40,722 nt of DNA, from assembly GCA_913057785.1 (NCBI GenBank), contig CAJXPD010000065.1, forward strand, positions 1 through 40,722, written 5' to 3'. This DNA is from an uncultured Lewinella sp. Its GTDB lineage: Bacteria > Bacteroidota > Bacteroidia > Chitinophagales > Saprospiraceae. The notes beneath the pieces are model-generated. The model worked only from the letters and a program-made list of their open reading frames with translations. It did not search any database and was not told the origin of the DNA. The position numbers were made by a program, and so were the translations under genes. Positions 9,442 to 19,600 of this stretch are shown here, one piece after another (the stretch's first letter is position 1; every line of letters begins with the position of its first letter).

Positions 9442-10962
9442 ATGAAAAAGTTCTTTTCGATCATCCTAGCCATTGGGCTGGCCATTTTTGTTACCCAGTC
9501 CTGTAACGAAAGTGATCTACTGGATCTAACCAATCCGAATGAGCTTTCATCAGAAACTTTCTACCAAACAGGCGAACAAGCACTTTCCGCCGTCAACGTC
9601 ATCTACAATAGTTTTCAAACCCTTGGCCTCTATCGCCGTCGTTACTTCTTCCTAAATGACTTGGTATCCGGAGAGGCCACGGGACTGGGCAGTCTGGCAG
9701 GAGATATGGTACAGCTCGAACAACGCACTTTTGACGGTTCCAACCCTGCGATCAATGAAATGTGGACCGCGCTATATCGTGGTGTTCATCGAGCCAACCT
9801 AGTGATCCAAAATGTACCCAATACGCAGAATAGTATTACCGATGAGCAAAGACGACAGTATTTAGGAGAAGCTCAATTTCTACGCGCTTGGTTCTACTTC
9901 GAGTTGGTTAGTGTATTCGGCGACGTACCTATGCTTTTGGAGCCAGCGAATGATGCCGTAGTAGCGGGTGTAGCTAGAACGCCACGTGCGCAAGTCTTTA
10001 CTCAAATCATCACGGACCTGGATCAGGCGGAACAAAATTTACCCGCCAAATCTCAGTACCCTGATGCTGATGCCGGTAGAGCTACGAAGGGAGCTGCCCA
10101 AGCGCTGAAAGGAAAAGTACTCCTGTTCCAGGGAGAATACGGTAAGGCTGCTGGTGAGCTAGAAAAGGTGGTAGCTTCGAATGAGTATGCCTTGGTAGAT
10201 AACTATTTTGACAACTTTACAGAGGAAGGAGAAAACAATAGTGAATCCGTTTTCGAGATTCAATTCGGCAGCAATACCGGTGGACAATGGGCTGCTGACG
10301 GTGGAGGGAATGGAGATGTGACTTTCCGCGGTCAAGAATATGGGTTCAACGCCTGGAGAAACGTGATCCCTTCTGAGCGTCTACAAAACGAATTCGAAGG
10401 TGCAGACCCAAGGTTCAGTTTCACTTTTTACTGCCCCTGCGATGAATTCAATGGAGGAGCAAACAACTTATACTCTCCTAGTGCTTGCCCTCCTCCTGAC
10501 GGCGTAAATCCCGTAACTCCTGATGACCTCTGTAATTGGAGAAAATATCAGCGTTACTATCGTTCTGCTAGTGAGAATACCAATTCACCGATCAACTTCA
10601 ACTACTTGCGGTATTCCGATGTACTCTTGATGCTTGCAGAAGCCAAAGCAGAGGCAGGCGACATTAACGGAGCCTTAGCCTTGGCGAATGAGGTGCGCGA
10701 TCGTGTTGGCATGCCAGTCTATCCCACCGATGCTTATCCGTTTAGCAGTAAGGAAGAAGCGATTGATGCTATTTTCCACGAACGAATTGTAGAGTTAGCT
10801 GGCGAGCAGGTGCTGTATAAGGACCTATTGCGAAGAACGGAATACTATGCAGAATGGGTTCCACAGGCCCAGATACCTAAGCATTTGCTGTTGCCGATCC
10901 CGCAAAGTGAGATTGACAACAACGAGAACATCTCAAATTCCGATCAAAATCCAGGCTATTAA
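9442..10962 (+). CDS. SusD/RagB-family substrate-binding lipoprotein
   Basis: A 506-residue outer-membrane lipoprotein that caps the SusC barrel and captures substrate. The start is placed at the ATG at 9442 because MKKFFSIILAIGLAIFVTQSC is a standard lipoprotein signal with Cys at the cleavage site; an in-frame ATG 12 bases upstream (9430) is possible. The SusD-like N-terminal region (LTNPNELSSETFYQTGEQALSAVN) and C-terminal RagB/SusD domain (NFNYLRYSDVLLMLAEAKAEAGD, IFHERIVELAGE) are clear. A Cys-rich insert (CPCDEFNGG ... SACPPPD ... DLCNW) near residues 325-365 is unusual for an extracellular protein and may form disulfides. Cotranscribed with susC. Confidence 0.94.
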   Translation: MKKFFSIILAIGLAIFVTQSCNESDLLDLTNPNELSSETFYQTGEQALSAVNVIYNSFQTLGLYRRRYFFLNDLVSGEATGLGSLAGDMVQLEQRTFDGSNPAINEMWTALYRGVHRANLVIQNVPNTQNSITDEQRRQYLGEAQFLRAWFYFELVSVFGDVPMLLEPANDAVVAGVARTPRAQVFTQIITDLDQAEQNLPAKSQYPDADAGRATKGAAQALKGKVLLFQGEYGKAAGELEKVVASNEYALVDNYFDNFTEEGENNSESVFEIQFGSNTGGQWAADGGGNGDVTFRGQEYGFNAWRNVIPSERLQNEFEGADPRFSFTFYCPCDEFNGGANNLYSPSACPPPDGVNPVTPDDLCNWRKYQRYYRSASENTNSPINFNYLRYSDVLLMLAEAKAEAGDINGALALANEVRDRVGMPVYPTDAYPFSSKEEAIDAIFHERIVELAGEQVLYKDLLRRTEYYAEWVPQAQIPKHLLLPIPQSEIDNNENISNSDQNPGY

Positions 10963-11004
10963 GTTTCCCCTTACTTGAGTATTTATAAACCGTATATCTA
11001 TAGG

Positions 11005-11044
11005 AAAAGGCGTTTCGGTGCAAATCGAAACGCCTTTTCTTTTA
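11005..11044. terminator. Intrinsic terminator after susD
   Basis: A 13-bp perfect stem (11005-11017 with 11026-11038) with an 8-nt loop is followed by CTTTT on the plus strand. It closes the sigma-fecR-susCD unit. The left flank is A-rich, so it can also serve the convergent acyl-CoA ligase gene. Confidence 0.88.
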
Positions 11045-11067
11045 GGAATAATGGAGAACAGCTCCGC

Positions 11068-12615
11068 TTAGCTGGCTCGCAATTCCTTCTTCAAAATCTT
11101 TCCGGTAGCCGTCATCGGTAGGGCATCCATGATTTCGACTTCTCTCGGGTATTTGTAAGCTGCAATATGCTCTTTGGTCCAAGCAATGATCTCTTCAGGA
11201 GCAGCACTAGCTCCTTCCTTGAGTACGACGCAAGCTTTCACTTCCTCGCCGAATTGCTCGTCAGGAACCCCGATCACTGCCACCAAAGAAATAGCATCAT
11301 GTTGCATCATCACCTCTTCTACTTCTCGTGGATACACATTTAGCCCACCCCGGATGATCATATCTTTCGTTCGATCTACGATATAATAGAAACCGTCTTC
11401 GTCTTTAATAGCTACATCACCAGAATGCATCCATCCACCTCGTAAAGTCTCTGCATTGGCTTCTGGTCTCTTGTAATATCCCTTCATCACATTGTGACCT
11501 CTGTACAATAGCTCTCCCTTCTCACCAACTGGAACTTCCTGATCATTCTCATCTACGATCTTCACTTCAACTCCCCACACCGTTGTACCGATGGAACCTG
11601 GTTTACGTCCAACACTGAGTTGATTAAAGGTGACTACTGGTGAGCCTTCAGACATACCGTAGCCTTCAATGATCGGCACCTTAAAGCGCTCTTCAAAATC
11701 CTTCATCACCTGCACCGGCAAGGAAGCCCCGCCTGAAGCACAAACTCTCAGTTTCTCTGCAATCGCCTTATAATCGAATTCATCTCCCTTGTAATTCAAG
11801 AGTCCCCAATACATGGTAGGTACACCCGCAAAGATGGTCACCCCATGCTTCTGCATCAGACCAAATACCGCCGCGGCGTCAAAACGAGGCAACAGGATAC
11901 TTTCTACCCCTCGATACACACCGGCAATCATGAGTACAGTCAAAGCAAAAATGTGGAACAAAGGCAAAACGATTAATTGGACATCTTCTGGTCGCCCTCC
12001 CATCAAATCCGCACTCAAGATACCATTGAGCATTAGATTAGAATGGGTCAGTTCAGCGCCTTTGGGTCTACCGGTAGTTCCGGAAGTATAGATGATCACT
12101 GCGGTATCTTCCGCACTAGTAGCTGTCGTTTCGAAAACGGGTGATTGTCCTGCCATTAAGCTACCCAAGGTCTTGGTTCCTTCGATGGAAGAAGGATCAG
12201 TAGGCTTAGCCGTAATCATGAAAAAGTTCTCGCAGGCATCTACCTCTTGAAATCCAGCATGCCCCATCTGCCCCATGGGTAATTCTGCCGTTCCTTCAAA
12301 ACAGAAGTAAGCTTTAGCGTCACTATCATTCAGGTGATAAGCAATCTCATCCTTTTTCAGCAACACACTCAAGGGAACCACTACTCCACCCGCTTTCAAG
12401 ATCCCGAAAAAAACGATTGGGAAATAAGGTAAATTAAAACAACTTAGGCCTACTTTATCTCCAGGCTTAATTCCTGCTGCCACTAAGCCATTAGCTACCT
12501 GATTGGCTGCCCCATTAATCTGAGCGAAAGTCAATCGGGTATCCATAAAAACAAAGGCATCCTTGTTGGGATACCTTCTGGCACTATCTTCGATAATCAC
12601 GGAAAGATTCAACAT
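11068..12615 (-). CDS. AMP-forming acyl-CoA synthetase (fatty-acid-CoA ligase type)
   Basis: A 515-residue cytoplasmic adenylate-forming enzyme that activates a carboxylic acid with ATP and transfers it to CoA. The phosphate-binding loop YTSGTTGRPKG begins near residue 176. Later landmarks are GYGMSEG (A5), YYIVDRTKDMIIRGGLNVYP (A7/A8 hinge region) and the C-terminal TATGKILKKEL with the catalytic Lys. The length and the RGGLNVYPREVEE signature fit medium- or long-chain acyl-CoA ligases (FadD-like), but substrate chain length cannot be read from the sequence. It is transcribed alone. The 190-bp upstream gap shows no convincing consensus promoter. Confidence 0.9.
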   Translation of the reverse strand: MLNLSVIIEDSARRYPNKDAFVFMDTRLTFAQINGAANQVANGLVAAGIKPGDKVGLSCFNLPYFPIVFFGILKAGGVVVPLSVLLKKDEIAYHLNDSDAKAYFCFEGTAELPMGQMGHAGFQEVDACENFFMITAKPTDPSSIEGTKTLGSLMAGQSPVFETTATSAEDTAVIIYTSGTTGRPKGAELTHSNLMLNGILSADLMGGRPEDVQLIVLPLFHIFALTVLMIAGVYRGVESILLPRFDAAAVFGLMQKHGVTIFAGVPTMYWGLLNYKGDEFDYKAIAEKLRVCASGGASLPVQVMKDFEERFKVPIIEGYGMSEGSPVVTFNQLSVGRKPGSIGTTVWGVEVKIVDENDQEVPVGEKGELLYRGHNVMKGYYKRPEANAETLRGGWMHSGDVAIKDEDGFYYIVDRTKDMIIRGGLNVYPREVEEVMMQHDAISLVAVIGVPDEQFGEEVKACVVLKEGASAAPEEIIAWTKEHIAAYKYPREVEIMDALPMTATGKILKKELRAS

Positions 12616-12806
12616 AATTTTGCGTCGTTTTTTTTATTTGAGAACAGGTCTGATCAAACATGTTCCGAGAAGGCAATATTGGAACAGCAAATATCAACTT
12701 TTGTTGGGCAAGATATTCGTTATCCAAATATTTACTTTTGAGGACGCCCAAAATAAGATCATTATTTCAGGAATCCATGATCTCACCTAAAAAACCGAAG
12801 CAATTA

Positions 12807-13340
12807 TCAACGGCCTTCCCCTATTAGACGATCAAGATCTCGCCAAACGTATCGCCATACTTTCGAGGCCCCTCCTCCAGGATTATCCATCATGGTTTCT
12901 TCCACCTTATCCCCACCTATCCGTTCATAAAACCGACTAGCACTTTCGTTGCTGGCCAAGACCCATAAATACATACTTTGACTACGATCTTGCTCTTGTA
13001 CCCATCTGGCTGCTTCCTGCATTAATTTTCTTCCCACACCTTTTCCCATATAGGATTGTTGGACATGTAGATTATCCAATAAAGCGCCCCACTGCTCGTC
13101 TCTGTTCAAGTACACACAGGAAAAGCCACAAAGCCTATCCTCCTCTTCCGCTAAAACCACATGCTGAGTGGGGAGGGCTTCCGTCATTCGCTTTTGCCAT
13201 TCGGCCAATCTCTCCCCTTGCACTTCATGATCCAGGTAATGATCAGTAAATTCTCCTCGGTAGTGTAAAGACCAGCTCTCGGCATGTAAGGCAGCTATGG
13301 AAGCCGCATCCTCCGGGCCACCGACGTTGTACTCTATCAT
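12807..13340 (-). CDS. GNAT-family N-acetyltransferase
   Basis: A 177-residue acetyltransferase using acetyl-CoA. The core motif (LLDNLHVQQSYMGKGVGRKLMQEA) holds the Q/R-x-x-G-x-G pyrophosphate loop, followed by the C-terminal LWVLASNESASRFYERIGG typical of the family. The start is taken at the ATG at 13340 (MIEYNVGGPEDAASIAALHAESW), because a further upstream start would be a GTG and would overlap the preceding gene. The gap to the upstream NAD(P)-binding gene is only 7 nt, so the two are probably cotranscribed. The acceptor substrate is unknown. Confidence 0.88.
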   Translation of the reverse strand: MIEYNVGGPEDAASIAALHAESWSLHYRGEFTDHYLDHEVQGERLAEWQKRMTEALPTQHVVLAEEEDRLCGFSCVYLNRDEQWGALLDNLHVQQSYMGKGVGRKLMQEAARWVQEQDRSQSMYLWVLASNESASRFYERIGGDKVEETMMDNPGGGASKVWRYVWRDLDRLIGEGR

Positions 13341-13347
13341 ACTAATT

Positions 13348-14004
13348 CTATTTTTCTGAAACAACCGGTTTTTCACCTATGTAAGTGGCGCCCGCCAAGC
13401 AATCCAATAGGAACTGGGCTACACGCTTTCGACTGATCATAAGTGTTGGTTTTGGTGAGTTATTTGTAGAAACTATGAGATCACGACTACGATGGCTATT
13501 GGTTAAGCCCACTGGGCGCACGGCGGTCCATTGTAAGCCCGAGGCTTCGAAGAGTGCTTCCTGACGCTCATGATCTGCGTAGGCATAGCCAATATTCGAG
13601 CGTTGGATCAGCAAACGGAACCAGCCTGGGATATCTTTTTCAGAATCGCCTACTCCCCAAGCCGTCGTAAAGACAATCCTTTCTATTTTATGTTGCGGTA
13701 ATAATTCGATAAGATGAGTAGCCACTTCTGATAGAAATCGCTCTGGTGTTCTCAGTCTAGCCCAAGGGAAATCAGATTTTCGTGAGATGTTGAGCGTGTT
13801 GATAACAGCTTGGCAATCAGTAAGTGCTTTTGACAAATCCTCTCGATTGGATGGGGTTCCCGTAATGAGATGAAGACGCTCAGACTGTATAGCAACTTTT
13901 TGTGGATCCCGAACTAAGGCATTTACTTCCCATCCTCTTTCCAATGCCTGTGATAAAACCACTTTACCCGTCCTACCGGTGGCGCCTAATAAACAAATTT
14001 TCAT
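13348..14004 (-). CDS. NAD(P)-binding Rossmann protein (NmrA/atypical SDR-like)
   Basis: A 218-residue cytoplasmic protein with a dinucleotide-binding N terminus, MKICLLGATGRTGKVVLSQA, which carries G-x-x-G-x-x-G. The ATG at 14004 is preferred over an in-frame TTG six bases upstream. The rest fits NAD(P)H-binding atypical short-chain dehydrogenases (QAVINTLN, RIVFTTAWGVGDSE, GLQWTAVRPVGLT). These proteins act as reductases or as redox-sensing regulators; the sequence does not decide which. It sits 7 nt upstream of the GNAT gene, suggesting a two-gene operon. Confidence 0.85.
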   Translation of the reverse strand: MKICLLGATGRTGKVVLSQALERGWEVNALVRDPQKVAIQSERLHLITGTPSNREDLSKALTDCQAVINTLNISRKSDFPWARLRTPERFLSEVATHLIELLPQHKIERIVFTTAWGVGDSEKDIPGWFRLLIQRSNIGYAYADHERQEALFEASGLQWTAVRPVGLTNSHRSRDLIVSTNNSPKPTLMISRKRVAQFLLDCLAGATYIGEKPVVSEK

Positions 14005-14239
14005 AGTCAAGATGATTTGCGGATCGAGAAAGGAAATAGCCTAGTAAAACTATGTATTCTTAGCGCAAGAGTCCAGTTTTGTTTGTCAGATTTTTGTTGC
14101 CAATTTCATTTTTTCGTAGCCACCAATCCTTCAAGGCTGTATGCTAGTAGCTTTTCAGCGTATTTTCGCTGTTTGCATTATTTTTTCATTATTTTAGCCC
14201 GCGCAAGTAAGATCTATTGATTCAAAACTATAATAGCAT

Positions 14240-14539
14240 ATGACTTTAGCAGATGTAACAGAGCAGTTTAAATCAGCTGCAGGTAAGGCCCCTAATCTAG
14301 GAAAAACCTTAAAGTTTGATTTTGGTGATGAAGGTATTGTATTTCTAGACCTATCTAAAGATGATGCTGAGGTGTCTAATGAAGACAAAGAAGCCGATTG
14401 CACCATTTCTACCAGCATTGAAACATTGGCAGGTATCCGTAGTGGAGATGTAAATCCAATGATGGCTATGATGAGTGGTAAGGTGAAAATCAAAGGTGAT
14501 ATGGGATTAGCTATGCAACTTCAGACTTTGCTAAGCTAG
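14240..14539 (+). CDS. SCP2 sterol-carrier-domain protein
   Basis: A 99-residue protein consisting only of an SCP2 fold: KTLKFDFGDEGIVFLDLSKDD, DCTISTSIETLAGIRSGDVNPMMAMMSGKVKIKGDMGLAMQLQTLL. Such stand-alone domains bind hydrophobic ligands such as fatty acyl chains in the cytoplasm. The length is normal for the family. It is a single-gene unit with a strong terminator 25 bp after its stop. A functional link with the nearby acyl-CoA ligase is possible but only inferred from distance. Confidence 0.92.
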   Translation: MTLADVTEQFKSAAGKAPNLGKTLKFDFGDEGIVFLDLSKDDAEVSNEDKEADCTISTSIETLAGIRSGDVNPMMAMMSGKVKIKGDMGLAMQLQTLLS

Positions 14540-14564
14540 AAGTCAATCCCTTTACCAAAAATGA

Positions 14565-14607
14565 TTCGGGCTTGTATAAAGAGATTTATACAAGCCCGAA
14601 TTTGTTT
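14565..14607. terminator. Intrinsic terminator between SCP2 and TlpA-like genes
   Basis: A 16-bp perfect stem (14565-14580 with 14585-14600) with loop GAGA is followed by TTTGTTT. It lies between convergent genes and probably serves SCP2 and, on the other strand, the TlpA-like gene. Confidence 0.9.
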
Positions 14608-14639
14608 AAGGATCAAAGATCCCCCTATGACTTAATCGA

Positions 14640-16586
14640 TTAGTCATCTGCCTTGGACAAATCAACACCTGACTTTCCGCTGGCCAATTCAATCATCAAG
14701 TTCATCTCGGTCATCAGTGCCTCATCATTACCAGCGAATCCTACGCTCTTAAAGCGGATTTTGCCGTTGCCATCCAAGACGAATTTGGTAGGAATACCTT
14801 CCACTTTATATTTGGCTACTACCTCATCTTTCTTATCCATCAATACCTTGAAGGTATATTCATTCTTATTGATGAATTCAGATACGGCCTTCTCTTTGTC
14901 CTTGGCACTTTCCCAAGTATCGATGAATAGGAAAGCTACCTTGTCATTGTCTTTGTATAGATCAACCATTTTTTGCATTCCAGGGAAGGAAGCTTTGCAA
15001 GGTCCGCACCAAGTCGCCCAGAAATCCAAGATCACAACTTTCCCCTTCATATCGTCCAGACTCACTTCTTGTCCATTCAAGTCTAATAAACGGAAATCCG
15101 GAGCGTCTTCCTCGATCATTTTGGCGATCAACTCCTCCTTAAATTTAGTGCTAGCCTCTTTTTCCAAGCCCGCTACATATTTATCGTAGGCTTGCTCCAG
15201 AGAATTGTGCGCTAGGAAGAGACGACGGTGCTGCTGCTTCATGGCTGCAGTTGCATTGTTCTCTCTGATCTTTTCCGACAAGAAAGCTTCAGTTACCTCA
15301 CCTCCTTTCACATCTTCCATAAAAATGGCCAAGCGTTCATACATCTCACCACCAACAAAACCAGCCTGGCTACATACTTTCTCCTGATAATCCAGGGCTT
15401 CCTCCTTCTTACCTTGCTTGTACAGGATCAAAGCGTAAGTATCTGCGTACATGTAATAGCTACCCTTCAAACGCTTTTTCCATTGTTTCTCCGTTAGGTA
15501 TTCAGGTTTACTAGCTGCCAAATCCTCCATCTCTTTCTTCAATAGATCAAGCGACTGCTTAGATAATTTTTCGGCTTGCACGATATCCTTGGCTTCCTTA
15601 TCAACAGCCTCACCGGAAAGTCCCCAAGCGAAGTTGTTCAGCATACTTGCCTTTTGATTCGCGCTAGTAAGGTAAGTTAGGTACGTATCAAACATATCCC
15701 ACTCACCCTTCTGGCCAGCGCCAGCCACCAGACGATAAGCCATGCTAGACAACCAGTTGTCTAGTTTTTCAACTTTGGCATACTTTTTCTTAAAAGCCTC
15801 GAAAAGGGCCACCTTTTTGGTCAAGTCATTCTCTTTGTAGAAGGCTTGCTGATCATCGTTCATGACCATCTCGCCTTTCTTATATTTCTTGCGAAGCTTT
15901 TCGGCAATGGCTTCAGCTCCATCATCATCCTTCAGTGATTTACTCACTCGGTAAGCAAGCATTTTATCATCTTCTGTAGCTTTCTTCTTGCCCTTTAGTT
16001 CCGCAAGCAACTCTTTCACATTTGCGATAGCCGCTTCATCTTTACTGCGTTGAGCCATGGAGGCATATGCACTCAAAACATCTTCCTTCGACTCCGGGTA
16101 ATACTTGAGTTCTTTCTGGAAGTACTTGATGCCCTTGGCTTGGTCGCGCTGCAACTCCATGATGCTGCCGTAGGAACCATAGACATTGGCTAAGCTAGCG
16201 TAAGTGCCTTTGACCACTTGCGATTTATCGGCCGTGTACATCTTAGTTTTATACCCTTTGTCCCCATTATTGTCAACAAGTTCCTCCTTGTGATCCTTGA
16301 AGACAATAAAAATGGCGCGTGTCTTTTCGTCTGTGGTAAATTGGCCTTTCAGCTTCGATCCATCAGCCTTCAAGTCGACCTCGATGGCATTTGGAAGTCC
16401 TTCATCAACACATAGGTAGGCAATGGCCGCTATGCTCTTTTCTTTTGCTAGTGGTGTTCCGTCCTTGTCGTATGTAAAGGTGATCACATCACCTGGGCTG
16501 GGCTTCTCAGGAGAGACAATAAGATTTTGACCTAGCATTGTACCCACAAACAATACTAGACTGGAAAGCGTCAGTAAAATTCTCAT
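14640..16586 (-). CDS. TlpA-like thiol-disulfide protein with large N-terminal helical region
   Basis: A 648-residue exported protein. The ATG at 16586 opens a clear signal peptide (MRILLTLSSLVLFVGTMLGQ); an upstream in-frame start at 16634 would place a non-signal leader before it. The N-terminal 100 residues look like a beta-sandwich. Residues about 110-480 are helical and TPR-like (NVYGSYGSIMELQRDQAKGIKYFQKELKYYPESKED). The C-terminal thioredoxin fold (about 500-640) has the redox motif W526-C527-G-P-C530 and the cis-Pro segment VEGIPTKFV. The protein should act in the periplasm as a reductase or disulfide-handling factor; partners are unknown. Confidence 0.9.
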   Translation of the reverse strand: MRILLTLSSLVLFVGTMLGQNLIVSPEKPSPGDVITFTYDKDGTPLAKEKSIAAIAYLCVDEGLPNAIEVDLKADGSKLKGQFTTDEKTRAIFIVFKDHKEELVDNNGDKGYKTKMYTADKSQVVKGTYASLANVYGSYGSIMELQRDQAKGIKYFQKELKYYPESKEDVLSAYASMAQRSKDEAAIANVKELLAELKGKKKATEDDKMLAYRVSKSLKDDDGAEAIAEKLRKKYKKGEMVMNDDQQAFYKENDLTKKVALFEAFKKKYAKVEKLDNWLSSMAYRLVAGAGQKGEWDMFDTYLTYLTSANQKASMLNNFAWGLSGEAVDKEAKDIVQAEKLSKQSLDLLKKEMEDLAASKPEYLTEKQWKKRLKGSYYMYADTYALILYKQGKKEEALDYQEKVCSQAGFVGGEMYERLAIFMEDVKGGEVTEAFLSEKIRENNATAAMKQQHRRLFLAHNSLEQAYDKYVAGLEKEASTKFKEELIAKMIEEDAPDFRLLDLNGQEVSLDDMKGKVVILDFWATWCGPCKASFPGMQKMVDLYKDNDKVAFLFIDTWESAKDKEKAVSEFINKNEYTFKVLMDKKDEVVAKYKVEGIPTKFVLDGNGKIRFKSVGFAGNDEALMTEMNLMIELASGKSGVDLSKADD

Positions 16587-16620
16587 TAACAATCGAATTT
16601 GGAGAGTTATGTAGATAGGC

Positions 16621-16648
16621 ACAGGCTCTAGCAAACACTAGAGCCTGT
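16621..16648 (-). terminator. Hairpin after ileS
   Basis: Arms 16621-16631 and 16638-16648 pair over 11 bp (ACAGGCTCTAG) with a 6-nt loop, 10 bp after the ileS stop. There is no T tract on the minus strand, so termination may be partial and the TlpA-like gene could receive read-through. Confidence 0.55.
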
Positions 16649-16657
16649 ACAAGAACG

Positions 16658-19600
16658 TCACAAATTAGCTTTTTGTACTCTAATATGCAACTTGATATCT
16701 CCAGGTAGCTCCACCTCCTCACCTTCTGTCAGCTCGGCGCTACTAGCCAAGGCCACAGCTAAGGTTTCATCTTTGATATAGCTACCAAATTGTTCAATGG
16801 CAGATTCAACGCCACTGTGTTGTTCAACGAATACCTCAATCTTATCCGTCACCTCAAAATCCTTATCCTTGCGGATATTTTGGATACGGTTAACCAAATC
16901 TCTGGCCATGCCTTCGGCCTCTAAGTCCTCAGAAATATTTACATCTAAGGCCACGGTCAAAGCACCATCATTGGCTACCTGCCAACCTGGGATATCTTCC
17001 GTGATGATTTCAAAGTCTTCCAAGGTCAAATCGTAGGTGTCTCCGTTGATACTTAGCGTATACTGGTTACTTTGCTCGATTTGATTGATGTCCTCTTGCC
17101 CTAGTCCATTGATGATCTGGACGGCATCTTTCATCTGCTTTCCTAAACGGCGACCCAAGGTCCGAAAGTTAGGCTTGATTTTCTTCGTTACGATGCCACT
17201 GGTGTCGGTGATATACTCTAGATCCTTGATATTAACCTCAGCTAAGATTAGGTCTTTTACTTCCTCTACCTGCTCTTGGAAAGATGCATCTAGGATAGGC
17301 AATAGAGCCCGCTGAAGCGGTTGACGTACTCTGATCTTCTCAGCTTTTCTGATTGACAACACCAAGGAAGATATGCGTTGGGCATAGTTCATACGTTGCT
17401 CCAACTTCTTATCTATGGCACTGCTATCTGCTACAGGAAAATCTGCTAAATGCACGGATATATTGGATTCCTTTTGCGTAGCCGCGTTTAGGTTTCCGTA
17501 TAACCAGTCTGCAAAGAAAGGGGCAACGGGAGCCATTAACTTCGATACCGTATTCAAGCACTCATAGAGCGTTTGATAAGCCGCTATCTTATCCGCCGTA
17601 TACTCTCCTTTCCAGAACCGTCGTCGGCATAATCGCACATACCAGTTACTCAAATGATCGTTGACAAAGTTCATCACCTTTCGGGTGGCGACTGTCACAT
17701 CATAGGCAGCATAAGCTGCTTCTACTTCTTCGATCAGGGAGTTAAGTTGAGATATGATCCAGCGATCGATTTCCTGTCGATCTTCCAAAGGAACATCTGC
17801 TTGCTCATACTTAAATCCATCTATATTGGCATACAGCGCAAAGAAGGAGTACGTATTATATAAGGTACCGAAGAATTTGCGTTGAACTTCGCCGATTCCT
17901 TCTATATCAAACTTGAGGTTTTCCCACGGGTCAGAGTTGGACATCATGTACCAACGCGTAGCATCTGCTCCATAGGTAGCCAAGGTTTCGAAAGGCTCCA
18001 CCGCATTACCCAGACGCTTAGACATCTTACGTCCATGTTTGTCTTGCACTAGTCCGTTGGAAACAACGTTCTTAAAGGCAACACTATCGAAGACCATGGT
18101 GGCAATGGCATGCAGGGTATAAAACCATCCACGGGTTTGATCTACTCCTTCGGCAATGAAGTCCGCTGGAAATTTCTGCTCAAATTTGTCCTTATTTTCA
18201 AAGGGATAGTGCCACTGTGCGTAAGGCATTGAACCACTATCAAACCAAACGTCGATTAAGTCCAGCTCGCGCTTCATCTCTTGGCCATCGTCCGATACCA
18301 ACACCACTCCATCTATATATGGACGGTGCAGATCCTTTGGCAAGGTTTGTTGCAAACCTAAAGCTGCATTCGCTTTATCTATTTCTGTCTGCAACTGCTC
18401 CATAGAGCTTATGCATATCTCCTGCTCGCCATCCTCTGTTCGCCAGATCGGTAAGGGTACCCCCCAATATCTAGAGCGAGACAAGTTCCAGTCCTGCAGA
18501 TTCTCCAACCACTTCCCAAAACGTCCTTCTCCAGTTGACTTTGGCTGCCAGTTGATCGTCTGGTTCAATTCAAACATGCGATCCTTCATAGAGGATGCTC
18601 TCACGAACCAGCTATCCAACGGATAGTATAAAACGGGGCGATCCGTTCTCCAGCAATGCGGATAGGAGTGTAAATATCTTTCGGAATGGAAAAGCTTATT
18701 TTCCGCTTTTAGCTTGATCACGATATCGGAATCCACTGAGCGTTCCTCTTCTTGCCCGTAGTCTTTTACATAACGTCCAGCGAAGTCAGTTACCTCTTTA
18801 ACAAATTGTCCCTTTTTGTCTACTAAGGGCATGGGGTTACCATACTCATCTTCGACCATTAAGGGAGGTATGTCATACTTCTGAGCTACTCTAAAGTCAT
18901 CTGCACCGAAGGTAGGAGCGATATGTACAATGCCCGTACCGTCCTCAGTAGAAACAAAATCCCCTAGTAGCGCTCGGAAAGCGGGCTTATTGGGGGTCAC
19001 ATAAGGTAAAAGTTGCTCATACTCTGTCCCCTCTAGCTCACTACCCTTCATTTCCGCCACGATCTCTATGTAAGGAATGGGCTTATTGCCAGGTTTTACT
19101 TCTTCCGGTGTAAGATCGGCCTTGGCTTCGGTAAAGTAAGCTCCAAGACGATCCTTGGCGAGGATGACGTAGGTTAGTTCTTTCGTATAGCGATTAAAGG
19201 CTTTGACCTTCACGTAGGTGATATTCTTGCCTAAAGCTACAGCCGTATTGGACGGGAGCGTCCAAGGCGTGGTCGTCCAAGCCAAGAAGAATTCATTCTC
19301 TGTACCCTTGATCTTGAATTGGGCGATGGCAGAGACATCGGTTATCTCCTTATAGGCGCCAGGCATATTTAACTCATGGGAGCTAAGGCCTGTACCGGCT
19401 GCCGGAGAATAAGGTTGGATCGTAAAGCCTTTATACAAGAGGTCTTTCTGGTACAACTGACTCAATAGCCACCAGACAGATTCTATATATTCATTCGTGT
19501 AAGTGATATAGGGGTTCTCCAAATCAACCCAATATCCCATTTTATGTGTGATGTCATCCCACATGTCCTTGTAGCGCATCACCGTCTCCTTACACTTCTG

